The notes: generated by a model not told the origin, from the letters alone. A DNA stretch of 64,000 nt from Actinomycetota bacterium (GCA_016201065.1 JACQDL010000047.1:62001-126000); one strand, 5' to 3'. Numbered from the stretch's first letter, positions 1 to 9,581 are shown. Numbers and translations: made by a program.

Positions 1-3000
1 CTGGCCCGGCCCGGCGGCGGCTACCTCATCACCGGTGGCGCGGGCGGGCTGGGCCTGCACGTCGCCCGGCTGCTCACCGAGGAGGGCGCCGGGCATGTCG
101 TGCTCCTCGGCCGCTCGGAGCCCGACCCGGCCGCCGCTGACCGCATCGCGGCGCTGGCCCGGACCGGCACCGAGGTGCGGTTCGTGCGGGCCGACGTCAC
201 CCGCGAAGCGGAGCTGCGCCAGGTCCTGGCCGAGGTGCCGAGGCTGGCCGGGATCGTGCACGCCGCTGGGGTGACCCGGGACGCCCGGGCGGTCCGGCGC
301 ACCCGGGCCGAGGCGGGCGAGGTGCTCGCCCCCAAGGTGCTCGGCGCGGTCGCCCTGGATCGGGCGAGCGCCGAGCTCCCCCTGGACTTCTTCGTGCTGT
401 TCTCCTCGATGGTTGCCGAGACCGGCAACGCGGGGCAGGTCGACTACGCCGCCGCCAACGCGTTCCTGCACGCGTTCGCCCGCGACCGCGAGCGGCGGCG
501 GATCCGGGGGCAGCGGTCCGGCCGGACCGTGGCGATCGGCTGGCCGCTGTGGGCCGCCGGGGGGATGCGGATGGATGACGCCACCCGCCAGCTCCTGGAA
601 CGCCGATCCGGCATGGTCGCGATGAGCACCGAGGTCGGTCTGGATGCGCTTCGGCGGGCCGTCGCCGGCACCGGTACCGCGCTCGTCGTGGTGCCCCCGG
701 GCGGGCCAGAACAGGAGGGCGGCGGTCAGCCACCCGCGCCGCCGGCGGGCACGAGCCAGGTGTCCGCGGACCGGGTCCGGCTGCTGCTCCGCGAGCGGCT
801 GAGCGGCATCGCGGCCGGGTTCCTGCTGGTCGACGCCGCCGCCGTGGACCTCGACGAGGACCTGCTGGACGCTGGATTCGACTCCATCTCCCTCACCGAG
901 CTGATCACCCAGGTCAACGAGGCGTTCGGGCTCGACCTGCTACCGACGGTGCTGTTCGAGAGCGGCACCCTCGGCGGGTTCGTCGAACACCTGCTCGCCG
1001 AGCATCCGGCCGGCCTGGCCGCCGTGCTGGCGCCCGGGGAGCCGGACGTGGTGGTGCCGGCCCCGCGACCGGCTGAGCCACCACGACCGCAGCCACGGTC
1101 CACCGGCGAGGCCATGGCGGAGATCGCGATCGTGGGGATGGCCGGCACGTTCCCCGGATCGCCCGATCTGGATGCCTTCTGGCGGCACCTCGTCGCCGGT
1201 GACGACCTGGTCACCCCGGTGCCGGCGGACCGGCGGGAGCTGCGTGAGCATCCGGACACCGCGACGGTGCGGGCCGGGTTCGTTGCGGACGTCGCCGCCT
1301 TCGATGCTGACCTGTTCCGCATCTCACCCGCGGAGGCCGCCCTGATGGACCCGCAACAGCGGCTGTTCCTGCAGGCGGTGTGGCGCGCGATCGAGGACAG
1401 CGGGCACCGGCCTGACTCGCTGGCCGGCACCGATACCGGACTGTTCGCCGGGGTGTCGACGACCGACTACGCCGACCTGCTGCGGGCCGCCGGCACGCCG
1501 GTGCGGCCGCACACGGCCAGCGGGGTGGCGCACTCCATCCTGGCCAACCGGGTCTCCCACCTCCTGGACCTGCACGGGCCGAGCGAGGCGGTGGACACCG
1601 CATGCTCCAGCGCCCTGGTGGCCATCCACCGCGCGGTGCGCGCGATCGCTGGCGGTGAGTGCCGGATCGCGGTGGCCGGTGGGGTCAACGTGCTGCTCAG
1701 CCCGGGGCTGTTCAGTGCGTTCGCGCAGTCCGGCATGCTCAGCCCGACCGGGCGGTGCCAGACGTTCGACGCCGCCGCCGACGGTTACGTCCGCGGTGAA
1801 GGCGTCGGAGCGGTCGTCCTCAAGCCGCTGGCGGCGGCCCGGGCCGACCGGGACCACGTGTACGCCGTGATCCGTGCCACGGCGGTCAACCATGCCGGGC
1901 GGTCACCCTCACTGACCGCGCCGAACCCGCGGGCGCAGGCGGAGGTGCTGGTGCGCGCCTACCGGTCTGCCGGCGTGGACCCGGCGCTGGTCACGGCCAT
2001 CGAAGCGCACGGCACCGCCACCCGGCTCGGTGACCCGGTCGAGGTGGAGGGGTTGACGAAGGCGTTCGCGACCCTCTACGCGGAGGCCGGTGTCGCCGCA
2101 CCGGCCGCGCCCGTGATCGCGCTGGGCTCGGTGAAGACCAACATCGGGCATCTGGAGGCAGCGGCCGGGATCGCCGGGGTGATCAAGATGGCGCTGGCGA
2201 TCCAGCACGGGCAGCTCCCACCCTCGATCCACTTCTCCCGGCTGAACCCGTTCCTTCGGCTGGATGGGACTCCCTTCCAGGTCAACGACCGGCTGCGGGA
2301 CTGGGCGGGTGCCCGCGACCGGGAGGGCCGCACCGTCCGGGTCGCCGGGGTGAGCTCCTTTGGTTTCGGTGGTACCAACGCGCACGTCGTGCTGTCCTCG
2401 ACCGACCCCGAGGAACGCGCCGCCGTGCCGTCCGCGACGACCGGCGGCTCACCCGTGACGCCGATGGTGCTGCCGCTGTCGGCAGGCGACGAACCGGCGC
2501 TGCGTCGCTACGCCGCCGCGATGGCGGACGTCCTGGCCGCGGGGTCGCTCGACATCACCCGGGTGGCGTACACCCTTCAGGTCGGGCGGACGCCGCGTCC
2601 ATACCGGATCGCCGTGCTCGCGGAGGATCTGCCCGCGGCGGTCGCGGCGCTGCGTGCCGCAGCCGACGGGTCGGCGGCCACCGGCCTCCACCGGGGTGTT
2701 GCCGAGTCCGGCGCCCGCGTGGTTGCCGACACCGACGCCGATGGGGCAGCGGCAGCGCGGTGGGTGCGCGGTGGCGAGGTCAGCTGGCCGGCCCGGTGGG
2801 TGGGACCGGTCCCCGTCCGGGTGCCACTTCCGCCGGTGCCGTTCTCCGGCCGGAACCACTGGTTCGACGGGCGTGACCAGCCGCCGGTCGAACCCGCCGT
2901 GAAGGAGGCGACCGTGCCCGACCAACCCACTCTCACCCCGACCCCAGCGCCGGGTGCCGATCGACCGAAGCTGGTGCTGCGACCGGTGCCGGCCGGAACC

Positions 3001-6000
3001 CCTGCCGGTACGGTGGGTGACGCCGCGGGGACGGTGGGTGACGCCGCGGGGCTGGCGGCGCTCGTCTGCGGGCAGGTCGCGGAGATCCTCGCCCTGCCCG
3101 AGGCGGAGGTTGACGCCGATCGCTCGTTCACCGACCTCGGCCTGGACTCGATCTTTCGGATGGACCTCGCGCGGCGGCTGAACGCGGCCTTCCAGCTCGA
3201 GCTGCAGGCGAGCGACCTCTACGAGCTGGACACCGCGCGCCAGCTCGCCACGCACCTGTCGACGGCCACGACCGACCTCCCCACCGCTGTGGCCGGGATG
3301 CGACCCGACGGCGAGGGGAAGGTCCAGCGGCACCTCGTCACGCTCCTGGAACACACCCTCGGTCGGCCGGTGGACCCCGCCGTGCCGTTCGCGGACGCCG
3401 GCTTCACGTCGTTCGACATGCTGCGGGTGGTCAGCGCGCTGGAGCGCCAGTTCGGGGCGCAGCGCAAGACCCTGCTGTTCGACCAGCCCACGGTGGGCGC
3501 CCTCGGCGACCACCTGGTTGCCACCCACGGCGCTGACGAGTCTGCGCGACGGCTGTCGGCCGTCCCGGTGGAGTCTGCGCAACGGCTGTCGGCCGTCCCG
3601 GTGGGTGCGCGGGACGGCTTCCCACCCGGGCTGTCCGACGCGGCACCCGACCGGGCCGCCCGCACCGATCGCCAACCGCTGATCGTGCGGAAGCGGGACC
3701 TCGCCGCCCACCCGGACTTGTTGGCAACGGTCGGGGAGCTGTCGGCCCGCTATGGCAAGGAAGGCGGCCTTGCCGGCCGCGACATCGCACCGCTGGCGTT
3801 CCTCAGCGCCGACCGGCGTTGCTACGCCAACGTCTCCTGCCGCGGCCGGGACCTGTTCGCCTGGAGTTACTGCGGGTCGGCCGAGGACTTTCCGGTCATG
3901 GTCGAGGAGTGGATGCGGTACGCCGACCGGGTCGGTCTGCGGCCGAACATGCTGTCGATGATCCCGCTGGCGTCGGCTGGCGAAATCCCACTGACGGCCA
4001 CGCCGTTCGGTGCGGTTCAGCGGCTGACCGATCTCGCCGGCTTCACCCTTGACGGTGGACCGATGAGCCGGCTGCGCGGCGTGGTACGCCACTTCGAACG
4101 AGCCGGTGCCGGTGGCACGGGGGAGTACGTCGTCGGGTCCGACCGAGGCACCGACGCCGAGATCATTACCATGATCGACCGCTGGGCCAGCCACAAGAAG
4201 ATGGTCAACCCGTACGTGGCGGTCGTGCGTGCCGAACTCGGCGAGGGGACGCTGGACCCCCGGCATCGGGTCTTCCTGACCCACCAGTCCGGTGAGCTGG
4301 TCAACGCGATCATCGTGACGAAGATCCCGTCCGAGCCCGGTCACCTGCTGGACCTGGAGTTCTACCCGACCGACATGCCCCGCGGGGGGTTGGAGTACGC
4401 CATCGTGTCGATTCTCGACCGGCTGCGGCGCGAGGGTGACGAGATGTTCAGCTTCGGCGCGAGCTTCGGCGTGCGGATCGGCACCTCCGCCACGGCGGCG
4501 CCGGAGATCGAGCAGGACCTGGCCGACCTGGACTCGGTGGGCGTGTTCGGCGCCGGCAACTTCCGGTTCAAGAACAAGTTCCGCCCCACCAACCTGCCGA
4601 TCTACCTGCTCCAGCGGGCCGACCAGGAACGCACCCCGCTCGCCGACATCATCCTCATGATCGCCGACCCGGATCTCGGCTCGGCGGTGCCGGGCATGCT
4701 CGGCCCGCTGGCCGACCATGGGCACAACCCGCTGGTCTTCGCACCCGCCGACGGTGACCTCGACCTGGTCACCGACTCCTGGGCGGAGCTGGATCTTCCG
4801 GTGATCGCCGAGCGGACCCGGGAGCTGACGGAGCGGGCCGCGCTGGCGCTCCCGACCGCCGGGGTCGCGGTGCCGGACTGGCTACCGTTCGACGTGGTGG
4901 TACCCACCGGCTCCGGGCGGGCCGCCGAGGCGTTGTTGTGTTCCCGCTGGCCCCGACCACCGGGCGTGGTCGTGCACAACGGGCTGTTCCCGAGCTGGTC
5001 GTTCGCGCTCGCCGACGGCGGCTTCGCCGAGGTCCGCACTCCCACGACCGGTGCACCCGGCGAGGGCTCACCGTTCGCCGGAGATCTCGATCTCGATGCG
5101 TTGCGCCAGCGGCTGGCTGGCTCGGGGCGCGCGGTGTCGTTCGTCGCCGTCGAGCTCAGCGGCAACTCCGACGGTGGCCGGCCCATCTCGCTGGCCAACC
5201 TGCGCCAGGTCCGGGTGGTCGCGCACGAGCACGGCGTTCCGCTCGTGGTCGACGCGACCCGGGTCCTTGAGAACGCGGCGTTCGTGGCCGAGGCGGAGCC
5301 GGCGCAGGCCGGTGCCGACCTGTGGACCGCGGCCCGGTCGCTGCTGGTGCAGGCGGACGTGGCGACGGCCAGCCTGACGAAGGACTTCGGGGTCCGCGCC
5401 GGTGGTCTGCTCGGCACCGGGTTGGCCGACCTGGCCGACCGGTTGCGGGAACGGGTCGCGCTGCGCGGAGCGGAGGTGGGGCTGGCCGAACGCCGGCTGA
5501 TATCGGTCGCGTTGGCCGACCGGGACGCGGTGGCGGCGCTGGTGGCCACCCGGATGGCGGCCGTGCGGGAGCTGTGGAGCGCGCTGGAACGCGCCGGCCT
5601 GCCGCTGGTCGGGCCCGTCGGCGGGCACTGCGTGCTGCTCGACGTCGACCGGATGCCGCGCTTCGCCGCCGTCGCCGAGCCGGTCGCCTCGTGCCTGGCG
5701 TGGCTGTACGAGGGCACCGGGGTGCGGGGCGCCCCGCACCTGGCGGGGGTCGGCGGGGAGGTGACCGCCGGCCGGCGGATCAGGCTGGCGGTGCCGGTCG
5801 GGGTGCCGGTGGCGCGGGTCCGCGCGGCAGCCGACCGGATCGCCGCACTGTGGCGGGCCGGGGTGCCCGGGCCACGCCGTGACCACCCGGAGGTCGGGTT
5901 GCCGTCCGACATCGAGCAGGCGATGCGGGAGGGGCACCGGGCCATCGACGACAACCGGGCGGTGCTCACCGAGCTCGCCCCGCGGACGGCACGGCAACAC

Positions 6001-6795
6001 CTCGCCGTCGCCGACGGTGAGGTGGAGGTGTTCACCGCCGGCAGCGGACCGGTGCTGGTCCTGATGCATCCGTTCAACATCGGCGCCGGCGTGTTCGCGC
6101 GCCAGTTCGCCGAGCTGGCCGACCGCTACCGGCTGGTGTCGATGCACCACCCCGGTGTGGGGACCACGACGGCGACCGCGGAGCTGACCCTTGACGGGAT
6201 CGCCGATCTGTACCGGCGGGTGCTGGAGCGGGTCGGCGTGCGCGGACCGGTCCATGTGCTCGGTGCGTCGTTCGGTGGGCTGGTGGCGCAGGCGTTCGCC
6301 CTACGGCATCCGCAGGCGTGCGCCAGCCTGGTGCTCGTCGGCAGCTCCTACAAGGTGGGCAACCGGCACGGCGAGGTGAACCGGCTGTCGGTCGTCGCCC
6401 GGGAGGACTTCGACCGGGTGGTCGCCCACGACGCCGGGGCGTGGCCGGTGAGCCGGCGTGCGGAGCTGGAGGGGCTGCTGCTGCGGTGCGAGAGCATGGA
6501 CCCGCAGACCGGCCTGAGCTACCTCGACGTCTTCGCGGCGCAGCCGACGCTGATCGAGCGGCTGCCGGACATCACGGTGCCGACCCTGGTGGTGCAGGGT
6601 GGCCTGGACACCGTGATCCCGGCCAAGGCCGCGCATCTGCTGCACGGCGCGATCCCGGATGCCCGGTACGCCGAGATCCCGGGGGCCGGACACTTCCCCT
6701 GCCTGACGCATCCGGCGGAGCTGCACCAGATCCTGCTGCCGTTCCTCACCGAACGCACCCCGCGGGCGCTCAACCCGGCCGGGAACAGCCGGTGA
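1..6795 (+). CDS. AT-less type I polyketide synthase, terminal part KR-ACP-KS-ACP-ACP-DUF-SH-TE (leinamycin LnmJ-like), 5' end outside window
   Basis: The frame is open from base 1, inside a ketoreductase (GGAGGLG NADPH motif near base 34; FSSM and Y-A-A-A-N catalytic region near 400-460). Then come ACP1 (phosphopantetheine Ser codon 883-885), a ketosynthase about 1114-2400 with active Cys (DTACSSA, codon 1603) and both His motifs, a post-KS linker without any acyltransferase, ACP2 (Ser 3148) and ACP3 (Ser 3409). Next is a DUF domain about 3660-4660 that looks GNAT/DUF2156-like (NFRFKNKFRP). A PLP domain about 4740-5870 resembles tryptophanase/tyrosine phenol-lyase (VDATRVLENA; PLP Lys in SLTKDFG, codon 5380). 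The end is an alpha/beta-hydrolase thioesterase (GASFGG, Ser codon 6268; GLDTVIP; GAGHFP). This order matches what is known of LnmJ of leinamycin, whose SH domain cleaves cysteine to leave sulfur on the chain. The missing AT implies a trans-acting acyltransferase elsewhere. The product is inferred. Confidence 0.9.
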   Translation: MARPGGGYLITGGAGGLGLHVARLLTEEGAGHVVLLGRSEPDPAAADRIAALARTGTEVRFVRADVTREAELRQVLAEVPRLAGIVHAAGVTRDARAVRRTRAEAGEVLAPKVLGAVALDRASAELPLDFFVLFSSMVAETGNAGQVDYAAANAFLHAFARDRERRRIRGQRSGRTVAIGWPLWAAGGMRMDDATRQLLERRSGMVAMSTEVGLDALRRAVAGTGTALVVVPPGGPEQEGGGQPPAPPAGTSQVSADRVRLLLRERLSGIAAGFLLVDAAAVDLDEDLLDAGFDSISLTELITQVNEAFGLDLLPTVLFESGTLGGFVEHLLAEHPAGLAAVLAPGEPDVVVPAPRPAEPPRPQPRSTGEAMAEIAIVGMAGTFPGSPDLDAFWRHLVAGDDLVTPVPADRRELREHPDTATVRAGFVADVAAFDADLFRISPAEAALMDPQQRLFLQAVWRAIEDSGHRPDSLAGTDTGLFAGVSTTDYADLLRAAGTPVRPHTASGVAHSILANRVSHLLDLHGPSEAVDTACSSALVAIHRAVRAIAGGECRIAVAGGVNVLLSPGLFSAFAQSGMLSPTGRCQTFDAAADGYVRGEGVGAVVLKPLAAARADRDHVYAVIRATAVNHAGRSPSLTAPNPRAQAEVLVRAYRSAGVDPALVTAIEAHGTATRLGDPVEVEGLTKAFATLYAEAGVAAPAAPVIALGSVKTNIGHLEAAAGIAGVIKMALAIQHGQLPPSIHFSRLNPFLRLDGTPFQVNDRLRDWAGARDREGRTVRVAGVSSFGFGGTNAHVVLSSTDPEERAAVPSATTGGSPVTPMVLPLSAGDEPALRRYAAAMADVLAAGSLDITRVAYTLQVGRTPRPYRIAVLAEDLPAAVAALRAAADGSAATGLHRGVAESGARVVADTDADGAAAARWVRGGEVSWPARWVGPVPVRVPLPPVPFSGRNHWFDGRDQPPVEPAVKEATVPDQPTLTPTPAPGADRPKLVLRPVPAGTPAGTVGDAAGTVGDAAGLAALVCGQVAEILALPEAEVDADRSFTDLGLDSIFRMDLARRLNAAFQLELQASDLYELDTARQLATHLSTATTDLPTAVAGMRPDGEGKVQRHLVTLLEHTLGRPVDPAVPFADAGFTSFDMLRVVSALERQFGAQRKTLLFDQPTVGALGDHLVATHGADESARRLSAVPVESAQRLSAVPVGARDGFPPGLSDAAPDRAARTDRQPLIVRKRDLAAHPDLLATVGELSARYGKEGGLAGRDIAPLAFLSADRRCYANVSCRGRDLFAWSYCGSAEDFPVMVEEWMRYADRVGLRPNMLSMIPLASAGEIPLTATPFGAVQRLTDLAGFTLDGGPMSRLRGVVRHFERAGAGGTGEYVVGSDRGTDAEIITMIDRWASHKKMVNPYVAVVRAELGEGTLDPRHRVFLTHQSGELVNAIIVTKIPSEPGHLLDLEFYPTDMPRGGLEYAIVSILDRLRREGDEMFSFGASFGVRIGTSATAAPEIEQDLADLDSVGVFGAGNFRFKNKFRPTNLPIYLLQRADQERTPLADIILMIADPDLGSAVPGMLGPLADHGHNPLVFAPADGDLDLVTDSWAELDLPVIAERTRELTERAALALPTAGVAVPDWLPFDVVVPTGSGRAAEALLCSRWPRPPGVVVHNGLFPSWSFALADGGFAEVRTPTTGAPGEGSPFAGDLDLDALRQRLAGSGRAVSFVAVELSGNSDGGRPISLANLRQVRVVAHEHGVPLVVDATRVLENAAFVAEAEPAQAGADLWTAARSLLVQADVATASLTKDFGVRAGGLLGTGLADLADRLRERVALRGAEVGLAERRLISVALADRDAVAALVATRMAAVRELWSALERAGLPLVGPVGGHCVLLDVDRMPRFAAVAEPVASCLAWLYEGTGVRGAPHLAGVGGEVTAGRRIRLAVPVGVPVARVRAAADRIAALWRAGVPGPRRDHPEVGLPSDIEQAMREGHRAIDDNRAVLTELAPRTARQHLAVADGEVEVFTAGSGPVLVLMHPFNIGAGVFARQFAELADRYRLVSMHHPGVGTTTATAELTLDGIADLYRRVLERVGVRGPVHVLGASFGGLVAQAFALRHPQACASLVLVGSSYKVGNRHGEVNRLSVVAREDFDRVVAHDAGAWPVSRRAELEGLLLRCESMDPQTGLSYLDVFAAQPTLIERLPDITVPTLVVQGGLDTVIPAKAAHLLHGAIPDARYAEIPGAGHFPCLTHPAELHQILLPFLTERTPRALNPAGNSR
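3541..3606 (+). repeat. Tandem 33-bp duplication in the ACP3-DUF linker
   Basis: Two adjacent 33-base copies (3541-3573 and 3574-3606) encode SARRLSAVPVE and SAQRLSAVPVG. They differ at one internal base and in the last codon. The duplication lies in the low-complexity linker between the third ACP and the DUF domain of the PKS, so it looks like recent slippage that only lengthens the linker. Confidence 0.85.
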
Positions 6796-7793
6796 CCGCC
6801 ACCCACTTCCGGCACCCGGACGCGGGCGCGCCCGTCGTGGTCGACCCGTCGACGGTCACCCGCACCGAACGGGTCTGGCCGGGCATGTGCGGGCACAACT
6901 CCCTGCTGGTCGGGCAGATCGGGGACTGGACCTGGGCGGCGGTGTCGGCGCTGTGCGGTACGGACGTGCTGGCCGCCCGCGATCGGCGGGGAGCCGCGAC
7001 CTACCTGTCCTTCTACTACTACCGGATCCGCGGCAGCCGCCGGTTCCACCTCCGTACCCCGACCTTCGGCGACTGGCTGACCGTCACCTCGGGGTTGTTC
7101 GACTTCGGCAGCGAGTCGGTGCTCGCCCTGCACCGGATCAGCCCGGCGGAGCCCGCCGAGCCCGGGACGGCCGGCCTGGCCGCCGGTCCGCGCCGCCCGA
7201 CGGCGATCGATCCGGTGCGGTTCTACGCCGGCTCCGACGACGGCTGCCTCTACGTGGAGAACTTCAACCGGTGGGTGGCGCGGAGCCGGGAGGACTCCAA
7301 CGAGGAGCTGCTGAGGGCCTCGCCAGCGGACTTCACCCACCGGCACCTGCCCGAGCTGCCGCAGCGTTACTCGCCGCGGCCGGTGTGCCAGCGGGCCCGC
7401 ACCGAGCTGACCTTCCTCGACCCGGACGGTGCCGGGCTGGTGGCGCGGGAGGAGCTGCGGCTGCGGTACGAGGTGGACCCGTCCCGGGACCTCAACGGGG
7501 TGGGCCTGCTCTACTTCGCCTCCTACTTCGCCATCGTCGACTGGGCGCTGCTGCGACTGTGGCGCCGGCTGGGTCGGGACGACCGGTCCTTCCTCGACCG
7601 GGTGGTGGCCGACCAGCAGCTCTGCTACCTGGGCAACGCCGACCTCGGGTCGGTGGTCACGGTCGTGCTGCGGCGGTGGCAGCCGGTGGCCGGCGGCGAT
7701 CGGGAGCTCGTCGACCTCGTGCTCCGTGACAGCCAGCGTGACCGCCTCCTCGCGGTGTGCACCCTGGAGCTGCTGACCGGGGGTGCGGCGTGA
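6792..7793 (+). CDS. LnmK-like bifunctional acyltransferase/decarboxylase
   Basis: This 333-residue protein starts at GTG 6792 and overlaps the PKS stop (GTGA). It closely resembles LnmK of leinamycin biosynthesis: MCGHNSLLVGQIGDWTW near the N-terminus, the tyrosine-rich YLSFYYYR segment that holds the catalytic Tyr in LnmK, LYVENFNRWV in the middle, and NGVGLLYFASYF and QQLCYLGNADL near the C-terminus. LnmK is a double hot-dog enzyme that takes methylmalonyl-CoA, decarboxylates it and loads propionyl onto the ACP LnmL, giving the donor for beta-alkylation. The next gene encodes an LnmL-like ACP, again with a GTGA overlap, so the pair is probably made together. That the substrate here is also methylmalonyl-CoA is inferred. 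Confidence 0.9.
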   Translation: MTATHFRHPDAGAPVVVDPSTVTRTERVWPGMCGHNSLLVGQIGDWTWAAVSALCGTDVLAARDRRGAATYLSFYYYRIRGSRRFHLRTPTFGDWLTVTSGLFDFGSESVLALHRISPAEPAEPGTAGLAAGPRRPTAIDPVRFYAGSDDGCLYVENFNRWVARSREDSNEELLRASPADFTHRHLPELPQRYSPRPVCQRARTELTFLDPDGAGLVAREELRLRYEVDPSRDLNGVGLLYFASYFAIVDWALLRLWRRLGRDDRSFLDRVVADQQLCYLGNADLGSVVTVVLRRWQPVAGGDRELVDLVLRDSQRDRLLAVCTLELLTGGAA

Positions 7794-8062
7794 ACCGGAT
7801 GGCCGGTGACCGGGACCGGGACCGGGTGACGGTGGCGGTCCGGGAGGTCGTCGGCCGGATACTGCCGGCGCTGCCGCCCGGTGAGCTCCGCGGCGACCGG
7901 CACCTGCGCGACCTCGGGGCTGACTCGGTGGACCGGGTCGAGATCATCCTCGCCGTGCTGGAGCACCTGGACCTGGACGTGTCGCTGGCCCGGTTCAGCG
8001 AGCTGCCGGACATCGACGCGCTGGTCGACGTGCTGGTCATGGCGGGCCGGACGGGGGGATGA
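7790..8062 (+). CDS. LnmL-like discrete acyl carrier protein (beta-branch donor ACP)
   Basis: A 90-residue acyl carrier protein with the phosphopantetheine site in LGADSVDRVE. GTG 7790 is chosen because it overlaps the preceding stop (GTGA); an earlier in-frame start would run into the upstream gene. The stop overlaps the ATG of the HMG-CoA-synthase-like gene at 8059. Its place between LnmK-like and LnmM-like genes identifies it as the counterpart of LnmL, the carrier of the acyl group condensed onto the beta-keto chain. ADSVDR instead of the LDS typical of PKS elongation ACPs is common among stand-alone donor ACPs. Confidence 0.88.
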   Translation: MNRMAGDRDRDRVTVAVREVVGRILPALPPGELRGDRHLRDLGADSVDRVEIILAVLEHLDLDVSLARFSELPDIDALVDVLVMAGRTGG

Positions 8063-9294
8063 GGATGGACGTCGGCATCGAGTCGCTCAACGTGTACGCG
8101 GGGTTGGCCCGCATCGGCGTGCGTGAGCTGCTCGCCGGGCGGGGGCTCGACCCGGACCGGCAGGCCAACCTGCTGATGACCAGCCGGTCGGTCGGGTTGC
8201 CCTTCGAGGACCCGGTGACGAACGCGGTGAACGCCGCCGCCCCGATCCTGGCAGGCCTGGACCCCACCGACCGGGCGGCGATCGAACTGCTGGTGACCTC
8301 CACCGAGTCGGGAGTCGACCTGAGCAAGTCGGTGGCCTCCTACGTGCATGACCACCTCGGGCTCGGCCGCGCCTGCCGGGTGCTGGAGGTCAAGCAGGCC
8401 TGCTATGCGGCCACCGGTGCGGTGCAGCTCGCCGCCGGCTACCTGGCGTCCGGCGTGTCCCCGGGGGCGAAGGCGCTCGTGATCGCCACCGACGTGGCGC
8501 TGGTCGACGCCCGTGCCGGGTTCGCCGAGCCGGCCACCGGGCACGGCGCGGTGGCCCTGCTGGTCAGCGACCGGCCCCGGGTGCTGACCCTCGACCTGGG
8601 CGCCTTCGGCTGCCACAGCTACGAGACGCTGGACTCGGCCCGCCCGTCCCCGCGGTTCGACATCGCCGACGTCGACCGGTCCCTGTTCACCTACCTCGAC
8701 TGCCTGACCAGCAGCTTCGCCGGCTACCGCGACCGGGTCGACGGCGCCGACTTCGTCACCACCTTCGACCAGCTGGCGATGCACACGCCGTTCGCCGGGC
8801 TGGTCCGCGCGGCGCACCGGAAGATGCTGCGCGAGGCCGGGACGTCGGTGGACCTCGTCGCGGCGGACTTCGAACGCCGCGTCGCACCGTCGCTGCGCCT
8901 GCCCGCGATGGTGGGCAACCTCTGCTCCGGCTCGGTGTACCTCGCGCTGGCCAGCATGCTCACGCACGCCGACGTCTCGGCGGGGGCCCGGGTCGGGCTG
9001 TACGCCTACGGTTCGGGTTGCTCGGCCGAGTTCTTCAGCGGCCTCGTGGACGCCGGGTCCGCGCGGGCGGTGCAGGCGATGGGCATCCCGGCGTACCTGG
9101 CGGGTCGGTACGAGCTGACCTTCGCCGAGTACACCCAGCTGCTCGCCGACACCGCGGACGTGTTGGTGCCGGCCGAGCACCGGACCGTCGAGCTGGGCGG
9201 CTACCGGAAGATCCTGGAGCGCGGCCGGGCCGGCCGGCCGCTGCTGGCCCACACCGGAGCCAAGGACTACCACCGGAGGTACGAGTGGGTGTAG
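8059..9294 (+). CDS. HMG-CoA-synthase-like beta-alkylation enzyme (LnmM-like)
   Basis: 411 residues, the normal length for polyketide HMG-CoA-synthase homologues. The catalytic triad can be read: Glu in TSTESGVDLSKS, Cys in VKQACYAATGA and His in FDQLAMHTPFAGLV. The C-terminal GAKDYHRRYEW is also typical. The enzyme joins an acyl group from a donor ACP to the beta-keto carbon of an ACP-bound polyketide; an enoyl-CoA hydratase-like partner then dehydrates and decarboxylates. No such partner (LnmF type) is in this window, so it should lie to the left. The ATG at 8059 overlaps the upstream stop; a second ATG at 8065 is an alternative start. Confidence 0.93.
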   Translation: MRMDVGIESLNVYAGLARIGVRELLAGRGLDPDRQANLLMTSRSVGLPFEDPVTNAVNAAAPILAGLDPTDRAAIELLVTSTESGVDLSKSVASYVHDHLGLGRACRVLEVKQACYAATGAVQLAAGYLASGVSPGAKALVIATDVALVDARAGFAEPATGHGAVALLVSDRPRVLTLDLGAFGCHSYETLDSARPSPRFDIADVDRSLFTYLDCLTSSFAGYRDRVDGADFVTTFDQLAMHTPFAGLVRAAHRKMLREAGTSVDLVAADFERRVAPSLRLPAMVGNLCSGSVYLALASMLTHADVSAGARVGLYAYGSGCSAEFFSGLVDAGSARAVQAMGIPAYLAGRYELTFAEYTQLLADTADVLVPAEHRTVELGGYRKILERGRAGRPLLAHTGAKDYHRRYEWV

Positions 9295-9341
9295 CGCACC
9301 GGCACCCTCCGGCACCACCACGAACCGAGAGGCGGCAGGCA

Positions 9342-9581
9342 ATGGAGGATGTGGTGATGGCGGCACTGCGGCGCCGGGTGCTCGAGGTGCTGCCCGACCT
9401 CGACCCGGCGCAGGTGACCGACGGCAGCTCACTCAAGGAGCTCGGCGCCAACAGCGTCGATCGGGCCGACGTCGTCACCATGACCATGGACGACCTGGGG
9501 ATCAGCGTCCCGGTGCGGGAGTTCCATGACGTGCGCGACATCGGGTCGCTGGCCCGGTTGCTGCGCGGCCACCTCGGATGA
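9342..9581 (+). CDS. Second discrete acyl carrier protein of the beta-branching cassette
   Basis: A 79-residue ACP starting at ATG 9342 after a 47-base gap that carries a GAGAGGCGG purine stretch. The phosphopantetheine Ser is in LGANSVDRADV, the style seen in LnmL-type and AcpC-type donor carriers. The stop overlaps the ATG of the Cys-to-Ser ketosynthase (ATGA). In HMG-CoA-synthase cassettes of other trans-AT clusters a donor ACP is paired with a decarboxylating KS, so this ACP likely carries malonyl that becomes acetyl. It is an addition relative to the leinamycin K-L-M-N order. Confidence 0.9.
   Translation: MEDVVMAALRRRVLEVLPDLDPAQVTDGSSLKELGANSVDRADVVTMTMDDLGISVPVREFHDVRDIGSLARLLRGHLG

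Noticed and set aside
2400-2930. Possible acyltransferase domain after the KS
   Set aside because: No GHSxG or other AT motif. Only the post-KS linker ending in a PLPPVPFSGRNHWF-type sequence is present, so the module is AT-less.
2449-4725. 758-codon open frame on the minus strand inside the PKS
   Set aside because: High-GC codon bias opens long antisense frames. Its protein has no recognisable domain (His/Arg/Gly-rich), and the plus strand codes for clear PKS domains throughout.
7657-9432. 591-codon minus-strand frame across the lnmK/L/M-like genes
   Set aside because: Shadow of three well-supported plus-strand genes; composition is Arg/Gly/Pro-rich without any motif.
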